Origin: Oscillospiraceae bacterium | GTDB lineage: Bacteria; Bacillota; Clostridia; Oscillospirales; Ruminococcaceae | DNA: 64,000 nucleotides | Reading direction: 5' to 3' | Assembly (NCBI GenBank): GCA_016296505.1 | Contig: JAEDJD010000001.1 | Span: 124,001 to 188,000 of the forward strand | Shown: piece after piece, positions 42,537-51,309 of the stretch | Position numbering within the stretch: position 1 is the stretch's first letter | Layout of the letters: each line of letters begins with the position of its first letter | The notes under the pieces: model-generated | Told to the model about the DNA's origin: nothing | Seen by the model: only the letters and a program-made list of their open reading frames with translations | The model's database searches: none | Position numbers and translations under genes: made by a program

Positions 42537-45092
42537 ATGAGCAGAAGGCCGAAAATGGCGATTCGCCGACCACTCGGAGAACGGCGCGAATCATATCTGC
42601 GCGTATTCGTGTTGAGCTACATGATGATGTTGCTGCTAATGATGCCCGTCATGATATATACGGGCGGATACTTTGTTTATTACGGCGATTTTAATTCGCA
42701 GCAGCTTCCGTTTTACTATTTGGCGCATGATGCGGTGCAGCGTGGCAGCTTTGGCTGGAACTGGCAGACAGATCTTGGTGCAAACTTTATCGGTTCATAT
42801 TCGTTTTATCTGTTTGGCAGTCCGTTTTTCTGGTTGACGGTGCCATTTCCGCAGGAATGGGTGCTCTACATGATTCCCTATCTGCTGGCACTGAAGCACG
42901 CGGTTGCCGCTGTGACAGCATACGCCTATATCCGGCGCTTTGTGCGCAGCCGAGAGGCGGCTGTGATCGGAGCGCTGCTCTATGCGTTTTCTGGTTTTCA
43001 GATGTATAATGTATTCTTCAATCATTTTCAGGATGTAACAGCGTTCTTCCCACTGCTGCTGCTGGCAATGGAGCAGCGTGTGAATGAAAATCGCCGCGGC
43101 GTATTTGCGTTGGCAGTTGCACTGCTAGGTCTCATCAATTACTATTTCTTCTCTTGTGCGGCAGTATTTGCGGTGATTTATTTCATCATTCGCTGCACGA
43201 GCAAGGATTTCCATGCAAATGTCAGGAAGTTCTTCGGAATTGCCTTGGAAGCAATTTTTGGTACGATGATCGCCTGTGTATTGATTCTGCCGGCAGCGCT
43301 TGCAGTTCTTGACAATTACCGCGTTCATAATCGTATGTATGGAATGGATATGGTTGCGTATTCCGATAGAACCAGAGTATGGCGCATCATCCAGAGCTTT
43401 TTCATGATTCCGGACGTGCCTGCACGACCGAATCTGTTCCGATCGGATTACGGAAAGTGGTCGTCCATCGCAGGCTATCTGCCGATGTTCTCGATGGCAG
43501 GCGTGATCGCCTTTATGTCGCAGAAGCGTAAGCACTGGGCAACCAGGCTGACGGCAGTTTGTATGATATGCGCATTGATTCCGATTCTGAATTCGATGTT
43601 CTACACCTTTAACAGCGCATATTATGCGCGCTGGTTCTATATGCCGGTGCTGATTATGGCGCTGATGACGGCGTATGCGCTTGATAACCCGCAGATTCGC
43701 TGGAAGGGCGGTATCATTACCTGTGCGCTGGTCAATCTGGGCTTTCTTCTGGTTTCATTCCTGCCGCGCAAAGAAGATGATACGATCAAATGGTTTGATT
43801 TTGCGAAGTATCCCGTATATTTCTGGCTGACGATCGTGCTGACGCTGCTGATGCTGTATTTCACCGCATTGGTTGCGTTGTCACGCGGCAAGAGCAAAAA
43901 GACATATATGCTTGCAACCTGGACAACCGTACTCTCGTGTCTGTGTACGGGCGGCTGTATGATGTATTTCGGAATCGGGCACGGCGCAGAGCCGATCTCT
44001 TATCTGAATGTATCCTACAATGCCAAGGACGAGGTTCAGCTCGATATGCCGGAGAATCAGTTTGCGCGTATTGATATTTCTAAGGATCATGATAATTACC
44101 CGATGTTTTGGGGCTATTCCAATATGCGATGCTTTCACAGTATCGTACCGCCGTCCGTTATGGATTTCTATGACGCGGTCGGTGTGCAGCGTGATGTGGC
44201 GTCGCGTGCGGAAACAAAATATTATCCGCTGCGTGAGCTGCTCAGCGTGAAATATTATGCTGAATACATTTCCGGTAACGACGCGGATGAACAGCATGAT
44301 ATGTTGGAAGATATGCCAATGTTCAAATTTCTGAAAAAGAATGGCAGCTATCGGATCTATGAAAATGAAGCGTATATTCCAATGGGAATTGCATACGACA
44401 GCTATATTGACGAAGAAGCATTTCATGAATTGAGCGATCTTGCAAAGCAAAAGGTCATGCTCAAGGCACTTGTTCTGAATGAGGAGCAGCAAAAAACGTA
44501 TGGTACTGACCTGACCCGAATTTCCAGCGAAAATAAATATGCGATGTCAGATGAAGCATTTTTGGAATACTGCAAGGAGCGCGCAGCTGAAACCTGTGAA
44601 TCTTTCCGATATGATTCCAATGGCTTTGACGCTGTCATCCATCTGGAAAAACCGGAAATGGTATTTTTCAGCGTCCCGTATGAAAAGGGCTGGCGAGCAA
44701 CAGTCAACGGCAAGGACGCGGTTGTTGAGCGCGTCAACGTCGGTTTCATGGCGGTTCGCTGCGAAGCTGGCGAGAATTTGATTACATTCAGCTATGAAAC
44801 GCCCGGTTTGCGTGTTGGTATCATCGTGATGTTCTGTGGCGCAGCAGGTCTTGTGCTGTATCTGATTCTGATGGCGATTTTGGAGAAAGGAAATGCGCCG
44901 CGGCATCCGAAGCAGAAGCATTCTTATGATTATAACGGTCTGGATATGTTTACAGAGCATCAGCATTATCTGAATCATGCGGCATGGAAGCAGAAGAAAT
45001 CACCGCCTCAAGTAAACCAACCTGTACCGGATTCAGCAAAGCAATCCGATGATGCTTACGGGAACGAGGAGGATCGCCGTGATGACGAATGA
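42537..45092 (+). CDS. YfhO-family GT-C-like membrane glycosyltransferase
   Basis: This 851-residue protein has about 12 membrane spans and a soluble extracellular domain (about residues 490-755) before a last helix and a basic tail. Typical YfhO features are the early loop YYGDFNSQQLPFYYLAHDAV, with the acidic residue of GT-C enzymes, the GANFIGSYSFYLFGSPF segment and the beta-rich FFSVPYEKGWRATVNGKDAVV near the end. YfhO proteins in Bacillus and Listeria glycosylate teichoic acids using lipid-linked sugars, so a cell-wall polymer role outside the membrane is likely. The ATG at 42537 follows GGTGGAG. It overlaps the Nudix gene. Confidence 0.88.
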   Translation: MSRRPKMAIRRPLGERRESYLRVFVLSYMMMLLLMMPVMIYTGGYFVYYGDFNSQQLPFYYLAHDAVQRGSFGWNWQTDLGANFIGSYSFYLFGSPFFWLTVPFPQEWVLYMIPYLLALKHAVAAVTAYAYIRRFVRSREAAVIGALLYAFSGFQMYNVFFNHFQDVTAFFPLLLLAMEQRVNENRRGVFALAVALLGLINYYFFSCAAVFAVIYFIIRCTSKDFHANVRKFFGIALEAIFGTMIACVLILPAALAVLDNYRVHNRMYGMDMVAYSDRTRVWRIIQSFFMIPDVPARPNLFRSDYGKWSSIAGYLPMFSMAGVIAFMSQKRKHWATRLTAVCMICALIPILNSMFYTFNSAYYARWFYMPVLIMALMTAYALDNPQIRWKGGIITCALVNLGFLLVSFLPRKEDDTIKWFDFAKYPVYFWLTIVLTLLMLYFTALVALSRGKSKKTYMLATWTTVLSCLCTGGCMMYFGIGHGAEPISYLNVSYNAKDEVQLDMPENQFARIDISKDHDNYPMFWGYSNMRCFHSIVPPSVMDFYDAVGVQRDVASRAETKYYPLRELLSVKYYAEYISGNDADEQHDMLEDMPMFKFLKKNGSYRIYENEAYIPMGIAYDSYIDEEAFHELSDLAKQKVMLKALVLNEEQQKTYGTDLTRISSENKYAMSDEAFLEYCKERAAETCESFRYDSNGFDAVIHLEKPEMVFFSVPYEKGWRATVNGKDAVVERVNVGFMAVRCEAGENLITFSYETPGLRVGIIVMFCGAAGLVLYLILMAILEKGNAPRHPKQKHSYDYNGLDMFTEHQHYLNHAAWKQKKSPPQVNQPVPDSAKQSDDAYGNEEDRRDDE

Positions 45093-45657
45093 TTTACAAT
45101 CGGCGCCGCATCTGAAAGAGGAGTGGCTCCGCACAGAGGAAATTTATCGAGGCAGGATTCTGAATGTATCCAAAGATACGGTTTTGCTGGAAAACGGCAC
45201 AGAGGCAATTCGTGAGATCATACATCATCCGGGCGGTGCCTGCGTGGTACCGCTGACATCGGATGGTTGTGTGCTGATGGTTCGGCAGTTTCGTTATCCG
45301 CATCATGTTGAGACCTTGGAGATTCCAGCCGGAAAGCTTGAATATGGCGAGGATCCGCTGGAATGTGCGGTGCGAGAGTTAAAAGAGGAGGTCGGCGGCG
45401 AGGCGGAGATGTTGGAGTCGCTTGGTTCTTTGTTTCCGATCCCTGCATATGATGAAGAAGTCATCCATATGTATCTGGCAAGACAGATTCGGGAAACATC
45501 AGAGCAGTTACTGGATACGGATGAATTTCTGGATATTGTGCGGCTGCCGTTTGACGAAGCCGTACAAATGGTGATGGATAACCGGATTCAGGACGCCAAA
45601 ACACAGATTGCTCTGCTGAAGACAGCGTTTTTGTTACAAAACAGGCAATCAAAATAA
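45082..45657 (+). CDS. Nudix hydrolase, ADP-ribose pyrophosphatase type
   Basis: This 191-residue Nudix enzyme has the full Nudix box from GKLEYGED through RELKEEVGG (G-x5-E-x7-RE-U-x-EE-x-GU). The N-terminal YRGRILNVSKDTVLLENG and the VVPLTSDGCVLMVRQFRYP strand are typical of the ADP-ribose pyrophosphatase group, which cleaves ADP-ribose to AMP and ribose-5-phosphate. It overlaps the upstream gene by 11 bases. GAGGAGG precedes either the GTG at 45079 or the ATG at 45082. It ends at a strong hairpin. Confidence 0.92.
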   Translation: MTNDLQSAPHLKEEWLRTEEIYRGRILNVSKDTVLLENGTEAIREIIHHPGGACVVPLTSDGCVLMVRQFRYPHHVETLEIPAGKLEYGEDPLECAVRELKEEVGGEAEMLESLGSLFPIPAYDEEVIHMYLARQIRETSEQLLDTDEFLDIVRLPFDEAVQMVMDNRIQDAKTQIALLKTAFLLQNRQSK

Positions 45658-45661
45658 AAAA

Positions 45662-45693
45662 ACTGTCCGGCGTGTTTTCACACGCCGGACAGT
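45662..45693. terminator. Bidirectional terminator between the Nudix gene and spoVG
   Basis: A perfect 13-bp stem (45662-45674 with 45681-45693) has a strong T run on the minus strand and an A run before it on the plus strand. Confidence 0.85.
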
Positions 45694-45710
45694 CCGGAAA
45701 AGTCATTATT

Positions 45711-46058
45711 TCAGACATCAGACTCCACATCCGATACAGCGTCAGCAATCGTGTCAGCGACAGGCTCCACTGTCTCTGCCATTTCTGCTTCAGCTTGAAT
45801 CAGTGCAAGCTGTTCCTGATAGGCATTGAGAATCTGGTTTTCCAGATATTCTCTTGCCTGTGCCGAGATTGGGTGGACGATATCGCGAAAGATGCCGCCC
45901 TCATCCTTGCGGCTTGGCATCGCGACAAAGAGCCGATTTTCGCCCTGTACGACCTTAATGTCGTGAACAGCGACCATCTGATCGAGCGTGATTGAGATAA
46001 TTGCTCGAAGTCTCCCGTCCATCATCATTTTGCGAATTTTCAGATCGGTGATTTCCAT
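45711..46058 (-). CDS. spoVG: Septation and sporulation regulator SpoVG
   Basis: This 115-residue protein begins MEITDLKIRKM and has the family segments LRAIISITLDQMVAVHDIKVV, LFVAMPSRKDEGGIFRDIVHPI, and a variable acidic tail. SpoVG binds RNA and DNA, delays asymmetric septation and controls capsule and virulence genes in several Firmicutes. The start is taken at 46058 because the upstream ATG (46070) touches the AAGGA site; all known homologs start with MEIT/MEVT. The long 12-base spacing repeats what is seen for the oxidoreductase delta subunit. Confidence 0.95.
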   Translation of the reverse strand: MEITDLKIRKMMMDGRLRAIISITLDQMVAVHDIKVVQGENRLFVAMPSRKDEGGIFRDIVHPISAQAREYLENQILNAYQEQLALIQAEAEMAETVEPVADTIADAVSDVESDV

Positions 46059-46166
46059 GATAATGTTCATTCCTTCCGTTGAAGTGATATTGCAGTGTGT
46101 CTAACTAATCGGTGATCATCGGAACTGCCGGAGCTGCGTTGTCCCATAAAGATACCGTCATATCCT

Positions 46167-46208
46167 ATCATAACATGAAAATGTGTATATTGTGTGAATA
46201 TTTCATGT
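46167..46208 (-). promoter_or_regulatory. Candidate spoVG promoter with overlapping palindrome
   Basis: On the minus strand a TATGAT -10 element lies at 46167-46172. An inverted repeat with 8-bp perfect arms (46173-46180 with 46201-46208) covers the spacer and -35 position. No good -35 hexamer is present, so a regulator or an alternative sigma factor may act here. No other feature was recognised in 46071-46336. Confidence 0.4.
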
Positions 46209-46336
46209 CGAAAATAATTTTGAGGGACAGTTTTTAACAAATTACGAATCATTTGGCGTTAGAATTGTTGTAAATGGAGCGCATATCTGTCCGTATCAAT
46301 CGGATTGAGAAGAATCAGAGAGGATTGTGTTGATTT

Positions 46337-47758
46337 ATGAGTTCAATTTTAGAAGGTAAACAGCATATACATATGATCGGCATCGGAGGAAGCGGAATGT
46401 ATCCGCTTGCACAGGTGCTTCATGCAAAGGGCTATTATCTGACTGGATCAGATAACAACGAAACTGATACGCTTGCGGCGGTTCGGGCGCTTGGGATTCC
46501 GGTGCAGCTTGGACAGCGTGCAGAAAATATCGAGGGTGCAGATCTTGTGGTGTATTCAGCCGCGATTGCAAAGACCAATCCGGAGCGCACGGCAGCAGAA
46601 CGTACAGGCGTTGCAATGATGGAGCGCAGCGAACTGCTGGGACTTGTATCGGAATGGTATCACGATGCAGTCTGCATCGCTGGAACGCATGGCAAAACGA
46701 CGACTTCCTCGATGCTTGCCCAAATCCTATTTACCGCAGGGATCGACCTTTCAGCGGTTATCGGCGGAAAGCTGCCGGCAATCGGCGGCAGCGGCAGGGC
46801 TGGCAATAGCGAAGTGTTCGTTTGTGAAGCGTGCGAATATGTGGATACATTTCTGCATCTTTCGCCGGATATTGCAGTGATTCTGAATATTGACGAGGAT
46901 CATATGGAGTATTTCCATACGCTTGATAATTTGAAAGCGTCCTTTATTCAGTTTGCGCAGAAATCGAGCAGATATGTACTGTATAACGGTGATGATTTCA
47001 ATAGCTGTGACGCAATGGAAAAGGTCGTCGGAAAAACGATGATTCGTTTCGGTACAAATGCGGAATGTGAATGGCGTGCATCGGACATCGTGCATACGAC
47101 AGAGCAGACTACGACATTTCAGGTCTGGCACGACGGAAGCTGCCTTGGCACTGCGACACTGCTTGTTCCGGGAATGCACAACGTATTGAATGCACTGGCG
47201 GCGATTGCCGCAGCGTCGCTTGTCGGACTGAATTTTGCGCAGTGTCAGGAAGGCTTGTTGGCATTCCACGGCGCAAAACGCCGCTTTGATGTGCACGCAA
47301 AAGTTGGCGGTATTACGATTGCGGATGATTACGGCCATCATCCGGCAGAAATTGCGGCAACACTGCAAGCTGCAAAGGCAATGCCGTTCCGTAGGGTCAT
47401 TGCGGTGCATCAGCCGTTTACCTATTCGAGAACGGAACGTCTGCTGGATGATTTTGCGGCGGCGCTCCAAATTGCAGATGTTGTTGCACTGACGGATATT
47501 ATGGGCGGCAGAGAGACCAATACACGCGGAATCTATACACGTATGCTTGCCGAGAAGATTCCGGAGTGTATTTGGTTTCCGCAGGATGAAACAGAGCCGG
47601 AAAATGATACGCGAAAATATCAGAACTTTGACGCAGTATGTGACGCAGTCTGCAAGCTTGCGCAGGCAGGCGATCTGATTATTACATTGGGCTGCGGAGA
47701 TGTGAATAAGCTTTCAAAGCAAATTGCCGATGTGCTCCGCACTCGCTGGGAAAGCTGA
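46337..47758 (+). CDS. murC: UDP-N-acetylmuramate--L-alanine ligase
   Basis: This 473-residue Mur ligase adds L-alanine to UDP-N-acetylmuramic acid in the first peptide step of peptidoglycan synthesis (cytoplasmic, ATP-dependent). Motifs seen are the UDP-binding HMIGIGGSGM, the P-loop GTHGKTTTSS (116-125), EACEYVDTFLHL, LNIDEDHMEYF and the DDYGHHPAEI segment that marks MurC. Start 46337 follows an AGAGAGGA site. It opens an operon with lexA, zapA and a U32 peptidase. No strong upstream promoter is visible. Confidence 0.96.
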   Translation: MSSILEGKQHIHMIGIGGSGMYPLAQVLHAKGYYLTGSDNNETDTLAAVRALGIPVQLGQRAENIEGADLVVYSAAIAKTNPERTAAERTGVAMMERSELLGLVSEWYHDAVCIAGTHGKTTTSSMLAQILFTAGIDLSAVIGGKLPAIGGSGRAGNSEVFVCEACEYVDTFLHLSPDIAVILNIDEDHMEYFHTLDNLKASFIQFAQKSSRYVLYNGDDFNSCDAMEKVVGKTMIRFGTNAECEWRASDIVHTTEQTTTFQVWHDGSCLGTATLLVPGMHNVLNALAAIAAASLVGLNFAQCQEGLLAFHGAKRRFDVHAKVGGITIADDYGHHPAEIAATLQAAKAMPFRRVIAVHQPFTYSRTERLLDDFAAALQIADVVALTDIMGGRETNTRGIYTRMLAEKIPECIWFPQDETEPENDTRKYQNFDAVCDAVCKLAQAGDLIITLGCGDVNKLSKQIADVLRTRWES

Positions 47759-47782
47759 TGATTCGGGAAAGGGAAATTTGTT

Positions 47783-48370
47783 ATGCTGAATGACAGGGCA
47801 AGGACGATATACAACTATATTCGATCACGAATCGACGACGGCTATGCACCGACAGTTCGTGAAATTTGTCACGCGCTGGAAATCGGTTCAACCTCGACGG
47901 TTCACCGTTATATCAATCTGCTTGTTGAGGAGGGACTGCTCGACAAAATGGATAATCAGAACCGTGCAATTCGACTGCATGGCAGCAGTGTGCGGAATGT
48001 CCCACTGGTTGGAACGGTGACGGCAGGCGTACCGATCACGGCTGTGGAAAATATCGAGGATCACATCAGTTATGTGCCGGATCGCCGGTATGCCGGTGAA
48101 TTGTTTGCTCTGCGCGTTCGCGGTGAAAGCATGATCAATGTCGGCATCTATGACGGCGATATTGTGATTGTCGAGCAAAGTCATACGGCGGAAAACGGCG
48201 AGATCGTAGTTGTACTTGTCAATGGCGAGGAGGCAACGGTTAAGCGTTTCTATAAAGAAAACGGCGGTTATCGGCTTCAGCCGGAGAATGACACAATGGA
48301 GCCGATTTATGTGAAGGAAGCAGCGGTACTCGGTAAGGTAGTTGCATTGCTGCGGTATCTGGATCAGTAA
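47783..48370 (+). CDS. lexA: SOS repressor LexA
   Basis: This 195-residue repressor has an N-terminal winged-helix DNA-binding domain (APTVREICHALEIGSTSTVHRYIN) and a C-terminal S24 self-cleavage domain. The Ala-Gly cleavage site is A81-G82 in GTVTAGVP, the nucleophile is S116 in RGESMIN, and the general base is K154 in EATVKRF. LexA represses DNA-repair genes until RecA filaments trigger cleavage. It follows murC by 24 bases with no own LexA box in front, so it is unlikely to autoregulate from that gap. Confidence 0.96.
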   Translation: MLNDRARTIYNYIRSRIDDGYAPTVREICHALEIGSTSTVHRYINLLVEEGLLDKMDNQNRAIRLHGSSVRNVPLVGTVTAGVPITAVENIEDHISYVPDRRYAGELFALRVRGESMINVGIYDGDIVIVEQSHTAENGEIVVVLVNGEEATVKRFYKENGGYRLQPENDTMEPIYVKEAAVLGKVVALLRYLDQ

Positions 48371-48391
48371 AATAAAGAAAGGAAGAGCATT

Positions 48392-48889
48392 ATGATAAAT
48401 CGTGTAAAAGTTGTACTGTGCGGCAGAGAATATGTGCTGCAAACGGAGGACGCACCAAGCTATGTTTATCAGCTTGCCAAGAATCTGGAGAAGCGTATTT
48501 CCGATATTACCGAAGATAATCCGCGTGTTTCCGCACATTCCGCAGTAATGATGGTTGCACTCTCCGCTATGGATGAGCTGACAAAGGCAAACAATAGCGT
48601 AGAGGTGATTCGTTCACAGGTCAAGGAGTATGTCGATGAAGCCGGAAAGGCGCGACTGGAGCGAGACGCGGCACTCCGTGAGATTGATGTTCTCAAGGCA
48701 AAGATCGAGCAGCTTGAGAATCTTAATAAGCTGAAGTCTCTGAAAGACAGTATCAGCGATGAGATGGACGGAAAGAAAAAACATACAGCTTCTGCGCCGG
48801 CAGAGACATCGGCTGCCGCAAATTCGGAGACATCCGACGTGAAGGCAAATGGCGAAACGCAGTTGACCTTTGCACCTTCGGAGCAATGA
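48392..48889 (+). CDS. zapA: Cell-division protein ZapA
   Basis: This 165-residue protein begins MINRVKVVLCGREYVLQTEDAPSYV, the N-terminal ZapA domain that promotes FtsZ bundling, followed by a long coiled coil (about residues 60-120) and a disordered Ala/Ser/Glu-rich tail. ZapA proteins are usually 80-110 residues long, so the tail is an extension, as in other Clostridia. The gene ends in an ATGA overlap with the U32 peptidase gene. Confidence 0.92.
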   Translation: MINRVKVVLCGREYVLQTEDAPSYVYQLAKNLEKRISDITEDNPRVSAHSAVMMVALSAMDELTKANNSVEVIRSQVKEYVDEAGKARLERDAALREIDVLKAKIEQLENLNKLKSLKDSISDEMDGKKKHTASAPAETSAAANSETSDVKANGETQLTFAPSEQ

Positions 48890-50958
48890 GCAAAATAACC
48901 GAGCTGCTTGCACCTGCCGGAAGTATGGAGTCGCTGCTGGCTGCGCTCCGGTGCGGTGCGGACGCGGTTTATGTCGGCGCACGACAGTTTTCTGCGCGCG
49001 CGAATGCGGAAAACTTTGATCGTGCAGGATTATCAGAAGCTGCGGCACAATGTCATCTTGCCGGCGCAAAGCTGTATCTTGCAATCAATACGCTATTGTT
49101 TGATGCGGAATTTTCAGTATTGGACGGTATTCTCGAAATTGCGGCAGAAATCGGTGCTGACGGCTGTATCGTACAGGATCTCGGTACGGCGAAATATATC
49201 ACCAGCCGGTTGCCAACGCTTCGATTGCACGCTTCTACACAATTAACAATCCATTCGCCTGCCGGTGTGCAGTTTGCAAAGCGGGCAGGCTTTTGCCGTG
49301 TGGTATTGGCGCGTGAACTTTCTGCAAAGCAGATCGAAGCGATCTGTGTGGAAGCAGCGCATTGCGGTATGGAGATTGAGGTATTTGTCCATGGCGCACA
49401 CTGTATGTCTGTTTCCGGTCAATGCTGGATGTCTGCGGCAATGGGCGGCAGAAGCGCGAACCGTGGATGCTGTGCGCAGCCTTGTCGGCTTCCGTTTACG
49501 GCAGATTCTGTACAAAAATCGGCGTATGCGTTGTCCTTGAAAGACCAGTCATTGGTACAGCATTTGCCGGAGCTTCTAAAAATGGGTGTACAGTCACTGA
49601 AAATCGAGGGACGGATGAAGCGTCCGGAATATGTTGCGGCAGCAGTGACAGCCTGCCGAGCTGCATTGCGCGGCGAAGCTTTTGATCTTCATGAATTACA
49701 ATCTGTATTTTCAAGAAGCGGATTTACGGATGGTTATTACACCGGACAGCGCAGAGAAATGTTCGGCATTCGCCGGAAAGAAGATGTGACGGCGGCGCAG
49801 GATGTTTTGCGTCTGTTGCGGGCACGGTATCAGAAGCCATGTAAACTTGCAAAATTGGACGCGCATTATCAGCTTCGACAGAATGCCCCTGCAATATTGA
49901 CAGTCACAGATGGCAGCAGCAGCGTCACTGTGACGGGCGAGCAGCCGCAGAAAGCGATATCCAAGCCGACTGATCTGACAATGCTGCAAAAGCAATTCCA
50001 TAAGCTTGGCGACACGATTTATCTAGCTGGAAACGTAACTGCGGAATTGGATGACGCGGTTATGCTGCCGGCATCGGCGTTGAATGCGATGCGCCGGCAG
50101 GCGGTTGCAGATATGGACGCGGAACGAATCCGGCGAAATACGCCTGTACATCGGCTTGCGGATGTGCCGGAATTGCCGAGAAAAATTCAACAGAATATAA
50201 AGAAATCACGAATCCGCTTACAAATCAGACGGATTGAGCAGCTTTCAGCAATCGAAGCGCTTGCCGATGAACTGGACGCATTGCTTTTGCCGCTGCATCT
50301 TGTACCGCAATATTTGAATGGAGACAAGCTGATTCCGCTTGAACGCTGTCAGATTGTTCCGCCGCGTTTTAAATGTGATGAACAGGCGGAAATTGAACTG
50401 CTGAAATTGGCGCGGGACGCAGGCTTTTCAAAGCTTGCTTGTCAGGATGCAGCAGATATCGAAACTGGCACGACGCTCGGTTTTGCATTACATGGAACGC
50501 TTGGACTTCATGTGACAAACAGCTATGCCGCGAGAGCACTGCGGCAGTATGGGCTGATAGACGCGCTATGTTCACCGGAAGCGCAACGAATTCCGGCACA
50601 GTATTTGCCGCTTGGTATTTATGCATATGGCAAGCTGCCCTTGATGCTGACGCGGAATTGTCCGATTCAGGCACAGATTGGTTGTGCGAAGTGCCGGCAT
50701 ACGTTGATTGATCGTAAGGATGCTGCTGTCTATACGGATTGTACGCGCCTTCTGGAACAGCCGGATTATGCGGAGTTATTTAATGCGGTTCCGATATGGC
50801 TTGCGGATAGATCGCGTATACTGGGTGAAGCGGCATATGCACTGCTGTCAATGACGGATGAAACAGCGGAACGTGTACGTGAAATATTGCTTGCTTATCT
50901 GTATGGTGAAAATGATTATGCGCCTGCTGCGTATACGCGCGGCATCAATGTAAGATGA
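48886..50958 (+). CDS. U32 family peptidase, RlhA-like, long form
   Basis: This 690-residue protein has the U32 N-terminal signature LLAPAGSMESLLAALRCGADAVYVG, the family motif EIEVFVHGAHCMSVSGQCWMS and a four-cysteine set (with ANRGCCAQPCRLPF) that in the family coordinates an Fe-S cluster. The C-terminal half carries the DUF3656-type extension. Relatives include RlhA (23S rRNA hydroxylation) and collagenase-like proteins, so an RNA-modification role is more likely than proteolysis (inference from family). It closes the murC operon, and the start is coupled to zapA. Confidence 0.9.
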   Translation: MSKITELLAPAGSMESLLAALRCGADAVYVGARQFSARANAENFDRAGLSEAAAQCHLAGAKLYLAINTLLFDAEFSVLDGILEIAAEIGADGCIVQDLGTAKYITSRLPTLRLHASTQLTIHSPAGVQFAKRAGFCRVVLARELSAKQIEAICVEAAHCGMEIEVFVHGAHCMSVSGQCWMSAAMGGRSANRGCCAQPCRLPFTADSVQKSAYALSLKDQSLVQHLPELLKMGVQSLKIEGRMKRPEYVAAAVTACRAALRGEAFDLHELQSVFSRSGFTDGYYTGQRREMFGIRRKEDVTAAQDVLRLLRARYQKPCKLAKLDAHYQLRQNAPAILTVTDGSSSVTVTGEQPQKAISKPTDLTMLQKQFHKLGDTIYLAGNVTAELDDAVMLPASALNAMRRQAVADMDAERIRRNTPVHRLADVPELPRKIQQNIKKSRIRLQIRRIEQLSAIEALADELDALLLPLHLVPQYLNGDKLIPLERCQIVPPRFKCDEQAEIELLKLARDAGFSKLACQDAADIETGTTLGFALHGTLGLHVTNSYAARALRQYGLIDALCSPEAQRIPAQYLPLGIYAYGKLPLMLTRNCPIQAQIGCAKCRHTLIDRKDAAVYTDCTRLLEQPDYAELFNAVPIWLADRSRILGEAAYALLSMTDETAERVREILLAYLYGENDYAPAAYTRGINVR

Positions 50959-50965
50959 TAATGCA

Positions 50966-50997
50966 AAGGGGAGTACAGCGAAAACTGTACTCCCCTT
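50966..50997. terminator. Bidirectional terminator of the murC and MBOAT operons
   Basis: A perfect 13-bp stem (50966-50978 with 50985-50997) with a six-base loop lies between convergent operons; T runs are short on both sides. Confidence 0.75.
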
Positions 50998-51015
50998 GTG
51001 TTGTACGCATTAGAA

Positions 51016-51261
51016 TTAGAGTGAACCTCTTTCGGCGACGATTTCTGCAAGCTCTCCGACATTCTTCATACCGGAAACCTCTTTCATCTTAAAGCGCATA
51101 CCGAATGTGCTCTCGATCTCAGAGATCAGATTAAAATGCTCGACGCTATCCCAGCCATCCACGTCGGCGGCGGTCATATCGTCATTCAGTTCGATGCTGT
51201 CATCATCGAATACCTCACGGAAAATCGGCGTCAGAGCCTCCATTGCTTCTGTCTTTGTCAT
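51016..51261 (-). CDS. Acyl carrier protein of the MBOAT operon (DltC-like)
   Basis: This 81-residue carrier protein has the phosphopantetheine serine S39 in GWDSVEHFNLI, the motif form seen in DltC and in stand-alone carriers of O-acylation systems. It is last in an operon with an MBOAT acyltransferase and a DHHW protein, the order of dltB-dltD-dltC without dltA. It should present an activated acyl or aminoacyl group to the MBOAT protein. The ligase that loads it is not beside it; the ANL ligase at 11.1 kb or an unlinked gene may serve (inference). AAAGGAG precedes the ATG. Confidence 0.9.
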   Translation of the reverse strand: MTKTEAMEALTPIFREVFDDDSIELNDDMTAADVDGWDSVEHFNLISEIESTFGMRFKMKEVSGMKNVGELAEIVAERGSL

Positions 51262-51309
51262 TATTCTTCTCCTTTCTATATCTCCCCGCAGACGCGGGTA
51301 TTTTCTAAA

